Source of the DNA: Devosia ginsengisoli
Lineage (GTDB): Bacteria > Pseudomonadota > Alphaproteobacteria > Rhizobiales > Devosiaceae
Reading direction: 5' to 3'
NCBI RefSeq assembly: GCF_024707105.1
Contig: NZ_JANQAJ010000011.1
Coordinates: forward strand, 755,488 to 819,487
Length of the DNA stretch: 64,000 nt
The notes under the pieces are model-generated. The model was not told where the DNA came from, did no database searches, and saw only the letters and a program-made list of their open reading frames with translations. The translations under genes and the position numbers were made by a program. Below, piece after piece: positions 8,585 to 16,135 of this stretch; positions within the stretch are counted from its first letter, which is position 1, and each line of letters starts with the position of its first letter.

Positions 8585-9736
8585 TCACTTGGCATAGGGG
8601 TCGGCGGCGTCGCGGACGCCATCGCCGAGGAAGTTGAGCGACAGCACGGCCACGACCACGCAGATGCCCGGCACGAAAAGCCACGGCGCCTGAGTGATGG
8701 CGCGCAGGTTCTGCGTGTCCTGCAGCAGCACGCCCCAGCTCACGATAGGCGGCTGCAAGCCGAGGCCGAGGAAGCTGAGCGAGGTTTCTGCCAGGATCAT
8801 GTTGGGAATGGCGAGCGTGATGGCGGCGATGATGTGCGAATAGAGCGAGGGCATCATGTGGCGCATGATGAGGCGGAATTCGCTGACGCCATCGAGCCGG
8901 GCGGCGATGACGAAATCATCGGTCCTGAGGCTGAGGAAGCGGCCGCGCACGACGCGGGCGATTTCGGTCCAGCCGATCAGCGACAGGATGACCAGGATGG
9001 AGAAATAGACCTGGAGGGGCGGCCAGTCCTTGGGCATGGCGGCGGCGAGGCCGAGCCAGAGCGGAATGGTGGGCACCGAGCGGATGAATTCGATGACGCG
9101 CTGGATGACGCGGTCGATCATGCCGCCGCGATAGCCGGAAATGCCGCCCAAGATCATACCGATGAGCAGGGAGAGGCCGACACCGACAAGGCCGATGGAC
9201 ATGGAAATGCGGGTGCCGTGAATGGTGCGGCTGAGCAGGTCACGGCCGAGGCGGTCGGCGCCGACGAGGAACATCGGCTGGCTGGGATCGAGCGGGCCGA
9301 TGAAGTGCAGGTTGGTCTCGAACAGGCCCCACATCTTGTAGGTTTGGCCGGCGACGAAGAAGCCGATGGGAATGACCTGGCTCGGATCGGGCGTGAATTC
9401 GCGGCGGAAGCTCGTGGGATTGAGCACGATATCGAAGCCGGTGACATGGGGCTGGAAGTGCGAGCCCCCTGCCCCGTCATCGACGAACAGGCCGATGCCC
9501 TGCGGCGGCGCGAAGGTGTAGCGCGGATCGAACTTGCCCGGATCGTAGGGGGCGAGGAATTCGGCGAAGAGCGCGACGAAATAGATGAAGCCGACGACGA
9601 ACAGGGCAACCACGGCCAACCGGTGCTTGCGGAACTTATTCCACACCATGGCCCATTGGCCCGCGGCCTGGAGTTGCCCGGCATTGATCTGCTGGTCGAG
9701 CAGGTCGTCTTCATTGAAGGGTTTTTCGAGGGTCAT
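8585..9736 (-). CDS. ABC importer permease (OppC/DppC type), uronate locus
   Basis: 383 aa inner-membrane permease. A first transmembrane helix (VVALFVVGFIYFVALFAEFL, about residues 38-57) is followed by a large periplasmic insert of about 110 residues, then the BPD_transp_1 core with the coupling-helix sequence FVIAARLDGVSEFRLIMRH and the C-terminal NFLGDGVRDAADPYAK. The ATG at 9736 overlaps the OppB stop (ATGA, 9733-9736), indicating translational coupling. A longer open frame extends upstream to 10498 but only as a shadow of the OppB gene. The long insert between helix 1 and the core is typical of OppC proteins that pair with large family-5 binding proteins. Confidence 0.92.
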   Translation of the reverse strand: MTLEKPFNEDDLLDQQINAGQLQAAGQWAMVWNKFRKHRLAVVALFVVGFIYFVALFAEFLAPYDPGKFDPRYTFAPPQGIGLFVDDGAGGSHFQPHVTGFDIVLNPTSFRREFTPDPSQVIPIGFFVAGQTYKMWGLFETNLHFIGPLDPSQPMFLVGADRLGRDLLSRTIHGTRISMSIGLVGVGLSLLIGMILGGISGYRGGMIDRVIQRVIEFIRSVPTIPLWLGLAAAMPKDWPPLQVYFSILVILSLIGWTEIARVVRGRFLSLRTDDFVIAARLDGVSEFRLIMRHMMPSLYSHIIAAITLAIPNMILAETSLSFLGLGLQPPIVSWGVLLQDTQNLRAITQAPWLFVPGICVVVAVLSLNFLGDGVRDAADPYAK

Positions 9737-10725
9737 GACAGGCGGATCCTCGGGTCGGAAATGGCGAGAAGAATATCGGAAACCAGCGTGCCGATGAGAA
9801 CGAGGCCGCCACTGAGCAGGATGAAGGCGCCGGCGAGGTACATGTCCTGGCTCTTGAGCGCCTGCAGCAGCAGCGGGCCGGCGGTGGGCAGGTTGAGCAC
9901 GGTGGAGACGATGAGTTCGCCCGAAATCAGCGCCGGCAGCACCCAGCCGACGGTGGAAATGAAGGGGTTGAGCGCGACGCGGGTCGGATAGGTCAGGATC
10001 AGCCTGGCCTCGGGCAGACCCTTGGCGCGGCCGGCTTCGACATAGGGCTTGTGCAGTTCGTCGAGCAGATTGGCGCGCATGATGCGGATGAGCGAGGCGG
10101 TGCCGGCGGTGCCGAGCACGAAGATGGGCACCCAGGCGTGAGTGATGAAATCCCACAGCTTGGCCAGCGACCAGGGCGCATTCTCGAAGGCGGGCGAGAA
10201 CAGGCCACCGACGGAGACGCCGAACCACATGGTGGTGATGTAAAGCAGCACGATGGCCAGGAGGAAATTGGGGGTCGCCATGGCGAGGAAGGCGAAGGCG
10301 GTCGAGAGATAGTCGGTGACCGAATATTGCCGCGCCGCCGAATAGATGCCTATCGGCAGCGAGAAGGCCCACATCAGCACCAGGGTGCAGAGCGAGATCA
10401 GCGCCGTCATGCCCATACGGCCCCAGATGAGCTCGGTGACGGGCTGGCGCCATTCGAAGCTGTCGCCGAAATCGCCACGGGCAATGCCGCCGATCCATTT
10501 GAAATACTGGACCACGACATTTTCGCCCAGGCCGTAGCGCTGGCGCAGGCTTTCGAGCACGGCGCTATCGACGCGCTCGCCGGATTGGGCGATCTGGGCG
10601 GCATAGGTGGAGACATAGTCACCGGGTGGCAGTTGGATAACGACGAAGGCCAGCACGGAAATCGCCAGCATGGCCGGGATCATGCCGGCGATCCGCTTGA
10701 GAATGAAGAACAACATGCTGGTCAC
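9733..10725 (-). CDS. ABC importer permease (OppB/DppB type), uronate locus
   Basis: 330 aa inner-membrane permease with six predicted helices. The N-terminus FFILKRIAGMIPAMLAISVL and the motif VIQLPPGDYV are characteristic of OppB. The EAA coupling motif is YVEAGRAKGLPEARLILTYP (about residues 223-242), and the end ILLAISDPRIRLS is the family C-terminus. The start is GTG at 10725 or ATG at 10716 (three codons later); neither has a strong ribosome site, so translation may rely on the upstream binding-protein gene 47 bases away. It forms the transmembrane channel with the product of 8585-9736. Confidence 0.92.
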   Translation of the reverse strand: MTSMLFFILKRIAGMIPAMLAISVLAFVVIQLPPGDYVSTYAAQIAQSGERVDSAVLESLRQRYGLGENVVVQYFKWIGGIARGDFGDSFEWRQPVTELIWGRMGMTALISLCTLVLMWAFSLPIGIYSAARQYSVTDYLSTAFAFLAMATPNFLLAIVLLYITTMWFGVSVGGLFSPAFENAPWSLAKLWDFITHAWVPIFVLGTAGTASLIRIMRANLLDELHKPYVEAGRAKGLPEARLILTYPTRVALNPFISTVGWVLPALISGELIVSTVLNLPTAGPLLLQALKSQDMYLAGAFILLSGGLVLIGTLVSDILLAISDPRIRLS

Positions 10726-10772
10726 CCGGTTCAGGGAGCGGCCCGGCCTGATGGCCGGACCGCCGAAGCCTA

Positions 10773-12683
10773 CTACTGCTTGAAGTAGAACTGTTCGGTA
10801 TTCAGCGTGCCCGGATCGGGGTGGATCCAGCCCGTCGGGGTGTTTTCGGGCACATTGCCCAGGGTGTTACCCACCACGGCGAAGCCGTTGATCGCCGTGC
10901 TGACACCAATCTGGTAGAATTGATCGGCGGCAATATCGAGGATCTGCTGGAACAGGGCGGCCTGCTGTTCGGGGTCGGATGTGCCCTTGATCTGGTCGTA
11001 GAGCGACCATTGCTCCTTGACGTAATCGGGCGGCTCCTGCCCACCGCTATTGGTGTAGAACTTGCCCCATTCGATGGCGAAATTGCTCTCGGTGGAGAAG
11101 GGGAAGTAGTCGCGCGGATCGATGAAGACGTCGATGCCACCAGAGGTTGCGCCCCAGACCACGATGTCATGCTGGCTGGCGGTCTTTTCCTCGTAGAACC
11201 GCGTGCGGTCCATGGCGGCAAAGCGGGCGTCGATGCCCACGGCCTGCCAGTACTGCACGAAGAGTTCGGCCGCATCGGCCATGGCGCCGAGGGCGGTCAC
11301 CGCGGCGACGTTGACGACGAGCGGACTGCCATCGGGGGCCAGACGCATGCCATTGCCGCCGCGCTTGTCGAGGCCGATGGAGTCGAGCAGGCGATTGGCC
11401 TCGTCGACGTCATAGGCCAGGTACTGGGTGGCCAGCTTTTCGTTGTAGAAGGGCGTGCCTTGGCGCGGGGAGACCTGTTGTGCGGTCCCCTGCCCCAGAT
11501 AGAGCGTGTCGATGATGGCCTGCCGATCCAGCGCGTGGGACAGCGCGATACGGAAATCCTTGTTGCTGAAGATCGGCTGCTTGATCGGGTCCTGCGAATT
11601 CAGGTTCACCGAGATGGTCATGGCATTGCCGACGCGGGATTCGCGGCTGCTAATGTGATAGCTGCCAGCTTCCATGCCTTCGGCCAGCACCGGAAGGTTG
11701 GTGGGGTTGGCGATGTGGCGGACCTCGTAGTCGATCTCGCCGGCCAGCACGCTGAGCAGCAGGGTCTGGGCCTCAGCATTCACCGAAATGCTGAGGTCAT
11801 CGATATAGGGGAGCTGGTTGCCCGATGTATCGACCTTCCAATAGTAGGGATTGCGCTCGAAGGCGACGCGGGTGGCGCCGGCCTCGTAGGGCTCGGTGAT
11901 GCGCCAGGCTTCGAGGGTCGGGCGCTCCGGATTGCGCCAGCGCTCGATGGCCTCGATGCCGATGCCGCACATGGCGACCATGCGCTCCGACCAGTCGGCG
12001 GCCCCGGCCGCCTTGGCCTCGGCATCCGCATTCTCGTTGTATTTGGGCAGGAACTGGCTGCAATAGGCCTTGTTGAGCAGGGCTAATTGCACGCCGTAGA
12101 CACTGGCGGCGTTGATGATGAACAACCCGTTGGGCTTGGTCCAGGAAATGGTGAACTCGGTCGGCGAGGCGACGGAAATGGTGGGCAGTTCGCCTTCCAC
12201 GGTCAGCCAGCCCGGCTTGGACGGGAAGAGTTTTTCATCAGGCAGGATGTCCTCGATGAAGAAGGCCACGTCATCGGCAGTGAATGGGGAGCCGTCCGAC
12301 CATTTCATGCCGTCGCGCAGGGTGAAGGTGAAGGATTTGCTGTCTTCGCTGGCGGAATAGCCGGTGGCGATATTGGGCACCACCTCGCCGGACCAGTCGG
12401 CATCCCAGGACAGCAGGGGCTCGTAGCCGAAATAGGTGAAGAGCATGTTGCGGTCATTGCCGCCCACCATGCCGCCGCGGAACGTGCCGCCATAGGTGCC
12501 GACCTCGCCCACCGGAACGATGACGCGGGGCTCGGCGCCCAGGCGTTCAGCGACCGCCGGAAGGTCGCCGCTGGCGACCAGCGCGTCGAGTTCCGGAGCC
12601 TGCTTGTAGTCCTGCGCAAGCGCGGCCGTGGCCAGCGCAAAAAAAGATATCCCCGCCATGGCGGCGACCCTGAAATGCTTCAA
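10773..12683 (-). CDS. Family-5 (extended) solute-binding protein, probable uronide/oligosaccharide importer
   Basis: 636 aa periplasmic binding protein. The signal peptide is MKHFRVAAMAGISFFALATAALAQ, cleaved about residue 24. SBP_bac_5 features are visible: FTLRDGMKWSDGSPFTADDV (about residues 120-140), RVGNAMTISVNLNS and FRIALSHALDRQAIIDTLY. Peptide binders are usually about 520-560 aa; this longer type with an inserted 'WSERMVAMCGIGIEAIERW' region is often found beside plant cell-wall sugar genes. A GGGAGGG ribosome site lies just before the ATG at 12683. It is the first gene of an importer operon that ends in uronate dehydrogenase. The substrate is inferred from the neighbours to be a uronide or oligogalacturonide, not proved by the sequence. 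Confidence 0.85.
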   Translation of the reverse strand: MKHFRVAAMAGISFFALATAALAQDYKQAPELDALVASGDLPAVAERLGAEPRVIVPVGEVGTYGGTFRGGMVGGNDRNMLFTYFGYEPLLSWDADWSGEVVPNIATGYSASEDSKSFTFTLRDGMKWSDGSPFTADDVAFFIEDILPDEKLFPSKPGWLTVEGELPTISVASPTEFTISWTKPNGLFIINAASVYGVQLALLNKAYCSQFLPKYNENADAEAKAAGAADWSERMVAMCGIGIEAIERWRNPERPTLEAWRITEPYEAGATRVAFERNPYYWKVDTSGNQLPYIDDLSISVNAEAQTLLLSVLAGEIDYEVRHIANPTNLPVLAEGMEAGSYHISSRESRVGNAMTISVNLNSQDPIKQPIFSNKDFRIALSHALDRQAIIDTLYLGQGTAQQVSPRQGTPFYNEKLATQYLAYDVDEANRLLDSIGLDKRGGNGMRLAPDGSPLVVNVAAVTALGAMADAAELFVQYWQAVGIDARFAAMDRTRFYEEKTASQHDIVVWGATSGGIDVFIDPRDYFPFSTESNFAIEWGKFYTNSGGQEPPDYVKEQWSLYDQIKGTSDPEQQAALFQQILDIAADQFYQIGVSTAINGFAVVGNTLGNVPENTPTGWIHPDPGTLNTEQFYFKQ

Positions 12684-12750
12684 TTTTCCCTCCCATCAAG
12701 CTTGTAAGCAGATGCCAGCCGGAATTTGCCTCCGGTCTCGGTGACATGCA

Positions 12751-12779
12751 CTTTCGTATGACTGCAATGGCATTGTCAA
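12751..12779 (-). promoter_or_regulatory. Candidate promoter of the uronate importer operon
   Basis: On the minus strand TTGACA (12779-12774) is a perfect -35 box; about 16-17 bases further a weak -10-like ACGAAA/CGAAAG follows. The copy of the AAGAAATCATACT motif at 12781-12793 abuts the -35 box, a position suited to repressor or activator control. Confidence 0.4.
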
Positions 12780-12780
12780 T

Positions 12781-12793
12781 AAGAAATCATACT
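12781..12793 (+). promoter_or_regulatory. Candidate operator, motif AAGAAATCATACT (copy 1)
   Basis: Thirteen-base sequence repeated exactly at 12865-12877, 84 bases (eight helical turns) away, in the divergent promoter region of the uronate importer and kdgD. A ten-base match lies upstream of the mannonate dehydratase gene and another in the arabinan importer promoter. A FadR-type regulator encoded at 15416 is the obvious candidate ligand. Confidence 0.45.
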
Positions 12794-12833
12794 GCTTTTG
12801 GTTTTGCACATGCCTGATAGAGTGCATATGCCG

Positions 12834-12863
12834 TTGACAGGGCGAATGTGGCAGTGCTAACTC
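12834..12863 (+). promoter_or_regulatory. Candidate promoter of kdgD
   Basis: TTGACA at 12834-12839 and TAACTC at 12858-12863, spaced 18 bases. The second copy of AAGAAATCATACT begins two bases after this -10 box, where the transcription start is expected. Confidence 0.45.
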
Positions 12864-12864
12864 A

Positions 12865-12877
12865 AAGAAATCATACT
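12865..12877 (+). promoter_or_regulatory. Candidate operator, motif AAGAAATCATACT (copy 2)
   Basis: Exact 13-base repeat of the site at 12781-12793, placed over the expected transcription start of kdgD. Binding here would block initiation, as expected for an uronate-responsive FadR/GntR repressor. Confidence 0.45.
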
Positions 12878-12901
12878 AATTATCTGCAGCAGGAGACGGA
12901 C

Positions 12902-13808
12902 GTGACCCTCGACGAAATGAAGGCCAAGATTGGTTCAGGTCTGCTTTCCTTTCCGGTGACGGACTTCGATGCGGCGGGGGAATTCAATCGCGATTCCTAT
13001 GCCAAGCGCCTGCAATGGCTGTCGTCCTATGACATTGCCGGACTGTTTGCCGCCGGCGGCACGGGCGAGTTCTTTTCCATCGGCTATGACGAATATGACG
13101 ATGTGATCAGCACCGCGGTGCGCAACAGCGCGGCCAATGTGCCGGTGCTGGCCGGCGTGGGCTATGGCACGCGCATGGCGGTGGATCTGGCCAGGCGAGC
13201 GGAAAAAGGCCGGCGCGGCGGGCATATTGGTGCTGCCGCATTACCTGATGTTTTCCGAGCAGGAAGGCATTGTCGCGCATATGAAGGCGATCTGCGACGC
13301 GGTGGGGATCGGGGTGATCTACTACGCCCGCGACAATACGCGGCTGACCCCGGACTCGCTGGCGCGGCTGGCCGAGATGTGCCCCAACCTGATCGGCTAC
13401 AAGGACGGCATCGGGGATCTGCAGCTCATGGTGCAGGTGGCCAGCAGGATCGGCGACCGCATGGTGCATATCGGCGGATTGCCGACAGCGGAAGTGTTCG
13501 CCCAGCCCTATCTCGAAATGGGCGTGACGACCTATTCATCCGCCGTGTTCAACTTCGTGCCCGACCTGGCCTTGCGCTTCTACGCCGCCGTGCGACAGCG
13601 CGACAGCGCGACGGTGCAGGACCTGCTCAGGAGCTTCTACCTGCCGCTGATCGAACTGCGCGACCGCAAGCGCGGCTATGCCGTATCGATGATCAAGGCC
13701 GGGGCGGAGATTATCGGCCATCCAGCCGGCAAGGTGCGCACGCCGCTGACGGAGCTGGATGCGGACGAGCGCGAGACCCTGGCAGAGTTGATCGCGGCGC
13801 ATCGCTGA
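12902..13808 (+). pseudogene. kdgD: 5-dehydro-4-deoxyglucarate dehydratase, one frameshift in an A run
   Basis: DHDPS-family aldolase-fold enzyme that decarboxylates and dehydrates 5-dehydro-4-deoxyglucarate to 2-oxoglutarate semialdehyde in oxidative uronate catabolism. The start GTG at 12902 (VTLDEMKAKIGSGLLSFPVT) has GGAGA six bases upstream. GLFAAGGTGEFFSI is the substrate-carboxylate loop, and the Schiff-base lysine is in LIGYKDGIGDLQL. At 13203-13207 there are five A's; with four, the frame joins ARRAEKAGAAGILVLPHYLM smoothly. As written, translation leaves the true frame there. Corrected length is about 301 aa, normal for the family. The rest of the frame has no other lesion, so either a very recent mutation or a homopolymer error. 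Confidence 0.85.
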
Positions 13809-13842
13809 GAGCTTCCCTGGCGCAGCCTCCCTGGCGCCAGCA

Positions 13843-13872
13843 AAGCTCGGGCCGTGAGGTCCGGGCTTTTTG
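13843..13872 (+). terminator. Rho-independent terminator after kdgD
   Basis: AAAGCTCGG (13843-13851) and CCGGGCTTT (13862-13870) form a stem of nine pairs with one G-T wobble, followed by T's. It lies 35 bases after the kdgD stop and is the expected end of that transcript. Confidence 0.7.
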
Positions 13873-13921
13873 GTTTGGGGGATACCTCAGGGTCTGCCTA
13901 TTGCCGAGCGCGCGGAGAGGC

Positions 13922-14000
13922 ACCCCCACCCTGCTCGATTCAACGGACTTAGCAAACGCTAAGTCCTATCTCGCTTCCCTCCCCTCAAGGGGGAGGGTGA
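13922..14000. repeat. Intergenic palindromic repeat (family 'CGATTCAACGGACTTAGC'), copy 1
   Basis: Starts ACCCCCACCCTGCTCGATTC, contains a small hairpin around ACTTAGC…GCTAAGT, and ends with CCCTCCCCTCAAGGGGGAGGG. A second copy with nearly the same sequence lies at 50068-50145, in another intergenic region. Confidence 0.75.
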
Positions 14001-14096
14001 ACCCAGTTGGTGGGGGAAGTTCTGCGCCAAAGCACGGCGCTTCCTGAACGCGCTCTCGATGGACGAACGATCCACCTTGCGGCCGTGGCGCGATCT

Positions 14097-14133
14097 CAGG
14101 ATGGATCCCGGCTCAAGGCCGGGATGACATCGA
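14097..14133. repeat. Short palindromic repeat (GGATCCCGGCTCAAGGCCGGGATGAC type)
   Basis: Hairpin-forming unit with arms ATCCCGGC/GCCGGGAT around CTCAAG. Near-identical copies occur at 61691-61727 and 63665-63695, always between genes. A REP-like element; here it sits 36 bases after the mannonate dehydratase stop. Confidence 0.75.
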
Positions 14134-14168
14134 GGGTTGGGCGGGATCGGTGGCACACCACAGATCGG

Positions 14169-15176
14169 CTACCGCCCGTAGGGGTCCCAGCCGTTGGCCT
14201 GGAAGAGGGCGATGATGTAGCCGAAGGTGAAGGCGAAGGCGGTTTCGAAGGGGGCTTCGCCGTCGATGTCGGGGACGTGGTCGGGCATGATCATGCAGTC
14301 GACGCCCGCTTCCTTGTAAAGGCGCAGGGCGGCGGGCATGTCCATGTCGCCGGCATCGGGAAATTCCTCGGTGAAGGAATAGCGGCCGCCCTTGATGTTG
14401 CGGAAATGGACATTGAAGATCTTCTTGCGGGTTCCGAACCAGCGGATGATGTCGCCGATTTCCTCGCGCGGGCTTTCCAGGCTTTCGGCAATGGTGCCCT
14501 GGCAGAAATTGAGCCCGTGATAGGGGCTCTCGGCGATAGAGACGAATTTCTTCAGCCCCTCGACGCTGCCCAGAACGCGCTCCTCGACGCCCTTGTAGCC
14601 GGGCGGGGTCAGTGGATCATGCGGGTGGCAGGCTAGGCGCACCTTGCTGGCCTCGGCCACCGGCACGACGCACTCGAGGAAATGGGTGATGCGCTCCCAC
14701 ATCTGCTCGGTGCTCACCTGCCCTGCCCGCGTGAGCTTGTCGGCATCGGTCACCTGATCGGCGCGATAGGTGGAGAGCACGGCGCCGCCGCGGCCGCGCT
14801 CGGACGGCGTGCGCGGAATGCCAAGGATGTTGAAATTGTATTTGGCGGCCTTGATGCCGAGGGAACCCAGCAGTTCGATGAGACGGCAGATGCCGTCCAG
14901 CTCGCGCTCGCGATCGGGCTCCTGCCCCAACACAATGGCCGGCGAGCGGACCTTGTCGATGCCGGCGGAGGACAGCGGCAGTTGCACCATGTCGAGCACG
15001 AGGCCCGCAGCATCGATGCGGTCGATGTGGCGAGCCAGGATGTCACGCGTCCAGTCATAGGGGCTGCCGACCGGATCGATGCAGACATGGACGATGCCGA
15101 GCTGGGCCAGTTGCCGCAGATAGCGGTCGCCCACCTGTTCCAGCTTGTCACCGCTGAGCTGGGTGCCGATATACAT
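14169..15176 (-). CDS. uxuA: Mannonate dehydratase (UxuA-like TIM barrel)
   Basis: 335 aa metal-dependent TIM-barrel enzyme. RLACHPHDPL (about residue 183), LNFCQGTIAES (about 220) and FNVHFRNIKGG (about 252) match the UxuA metal and substrate loops; FPDAGDMDMPAALR and CMIMPDHVPDIDGE complete the site. UxuA converts D-mannonate to 2-keto-3-deoxygluconate in the isomerase branch of glucuronate catabolism. It is slightly shorter than E. coli UxuA (394 aa), as is common in rhizobial versions. The ATG at 15176 is preceded by GAGGCGAG. A motif copy AGAAATCATA (15202-15193) lies just upstream, and it is divergent from the FadR-type regulator. The exact substrate could be another aldonate. Confidence 0.8.
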   Translation of the reverse strand: MYIGTQLSGDKLEQVGDRYLRQLAQLGIVHVCIDPVGSPYDWTRDILARHIDRIDAAGLVLDMVQLPLSSAGIDKVRSPAIVLGQEPDRERELDGICRLIELLGSLGIKAAKYNFNILGIPRTPSERGRGGAVLSTYRADQVTDADKLTRAGQVSTEQMWERITHFLECVVPVAEASKVRLACHPHDPLTPPGYKGVEERVLGSVEGLKKFVSIAESPYHGLNFCQGTIAESLESPREEIGDIIRWFGTRKKIFNVHFRNIKGGRYSFTEEFPDAGDMDMPAALRLYKEAGVDCMIMPDHVPDIDGEAPFETAFAFTFGYIIALFQANGWDPYGR

Positions 15177-15192
15177 GACTCGCCTCGTGTTT

Positions 15193-15202
15193 TATGATTT
15201 CT
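15193..15202 (-). promoter_or_regulatory. Candidate operator, AGAAATCATA upstream of uxuA
   Basis: Ten-base minus-strand match to the AAGAAATCATACT sites at 12781 and 12865, placed 17 bases before the uxuA start. A related TTGTATGA half-site follows at about 15210. Confidence 0.4.
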
Positions 15203-15334
15203 CCAAAGTTGTATGAAAGATTTTGCCATGCTACAAGGGAAATGCATGATGCGACCCGCATGAAGCGGCGCAAAAGCAGTGTCCGGCGGCTATCGCAGGA
15301 TGACAGGTTCGACTAATTTATCCGAGTCCGCGCC

Positions 15335-15380
15335 TGTTCACACATGGTGGGAATTGGGTAACAGACTGTTAGCATCGACG
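15335..15380 (+). promoter_or_regulatory. 46-bp conserved element with TAACAGACTGTTA palindrome (copy 1)
   Basis: Begins TGTTCACACA and ends in TAACAGACTGTTAGCATCGA; the central TAACAG-A-CTGTTA is a perfect inverted repeat. A 46-base element with 36 identical positions and no gaps lies at 30572-30617 before the arabinan importer. Here it lies 35 bases ahead of the regulator start, so a promoter or operator role is plausible. Confidence 0.5.
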
Positions 15381-15415
15381 AGAACGATGCGCGGTCCAGA
15401 CGAACGGCAAAACAG

Positions 15416-16135
15416 ATGGCGGAAATCGAAGCATTGCGACTGACGGACCGGGTGAAGAACGGGCTGGTCCGCATGATTGCCGAGGATGGGCTGCAGCCAG
15501 GCGACAAGCTGCCCCCTTCGGACCGGCTATGCGAACAGTTTTCGGTAAGCCGGACGGTGGTGCGCGAAGCGATAGCAAGTCTGAAGGCTGAGGGGCGGTT
15601 GCGTTCGCTGCGCGGCAGCGGCGTCTATGTCAGCGAGCCGCCCAAGCTGACCGGCGGCAGCTCCATGTTCATGGAGGCGCCGCAGGATATCGGGGACGTG
15701 CTCGACTTCATGGAGTTCCGCATGAGCGTGGAAATCGAGGCGGCCGGGCTGGCGGCCGAGCGGCGCACGGAAACCAACCTGTTGCGCATGGAACAGGCGA
15801 TGAGCCAGTTCGCGCGGCACCTGGAGGACAACACGCTAGCGACCGATGCCGATCGCAGCTTTCACCGCGCCATTGCCGACGCGACCAACAATACGCGGTT
15901 CCGCCTGTTCGTCGATGAAATGGGGGAACGGCTCATTCCCCGCCGGGCGCTGGGCGCCGGCTTCAGCGACGAGAAGGACAAGTCGGAATTTCTCGACAAT
16001 ATCCAGGGCGAACACCGGCGCATTTTCGATGCGATCAGCGACCGGCAGGCGGACGAAGCGCGGGCGGCCATGCGGCACCACCTGGAGGGCGGGCGCAGGC
16101 GCTATCGCGAGTGGAGCCTGGCGCATGAGCGGTAG
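15416..16135 (+). CDS. GntR-family regulator, FadR subfamily (probable uronate regulator)
   Basis: 239 aa. Residues about 10-70 form a winged helix-turn-helix of the GntR type (PGDKLPPSDRLCEQFSVSRT, then VREAIASLKAEGRLRSLRGSG). Residues about 95-225 form the all-helical FCD effector domain; its metal-binding residues are visible as D in ADRSFHRAIADAT with a following His in EHRRIFDAISDRQ and in AMRHHLEGG. FadR/FCD regulators of the UxuR/ExuR kind respond to uronates or their aldonates. It sits between uxuA and the SMP-30 lactonase and overlaps the latter by 11 bases. Likely target sites are the AAGAAATCATACT motifs. The ligand is inferred. Confidence 0.9.
   Translation: MAEIEALRLTDRVKNGLVRMIAEDGLQPGDKLPPSDRLCEQFSVSRTVVREAIASLKAEGRLRSLRGSGVYVSEPPKLTGGSSMFMEAPQDIGDVLDFMEFRMSVEIEAAGLAAERRTETNLLRMEQAMSQFARHLEDNTLATDADRSFHRAIADATNNTRFRLFVDEMGERLIPRRALGAGFSDEKDKSEFLDNIQGEHRRIFDAISDRQADEARAAMRHHLEGGRRRYREWSLAHER

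Noticed and set aside
8228-9991. 587-residue plus-strand open frame rich in D, E, H and A
   Set aside because: Antisense to the ATPase and permease genes, with no recognisable motif and the composition of a shadow frame.
12902-13808. kdgD as a second dihydrodipicolinate synthase
   Set aside because: LLSFPVTDF, the GGTGEFFS loop and the uronate context fit 5-dehydro-4-deoxyglucarate dehydratase better than DapA.
12848-14047. 399-residue open frame covering kdgD and beyond
   Set aside because: Only its first 120 residues match the enzyme; after the A5 run it reads the wrong frame and then runs through a terminator and a repeat.
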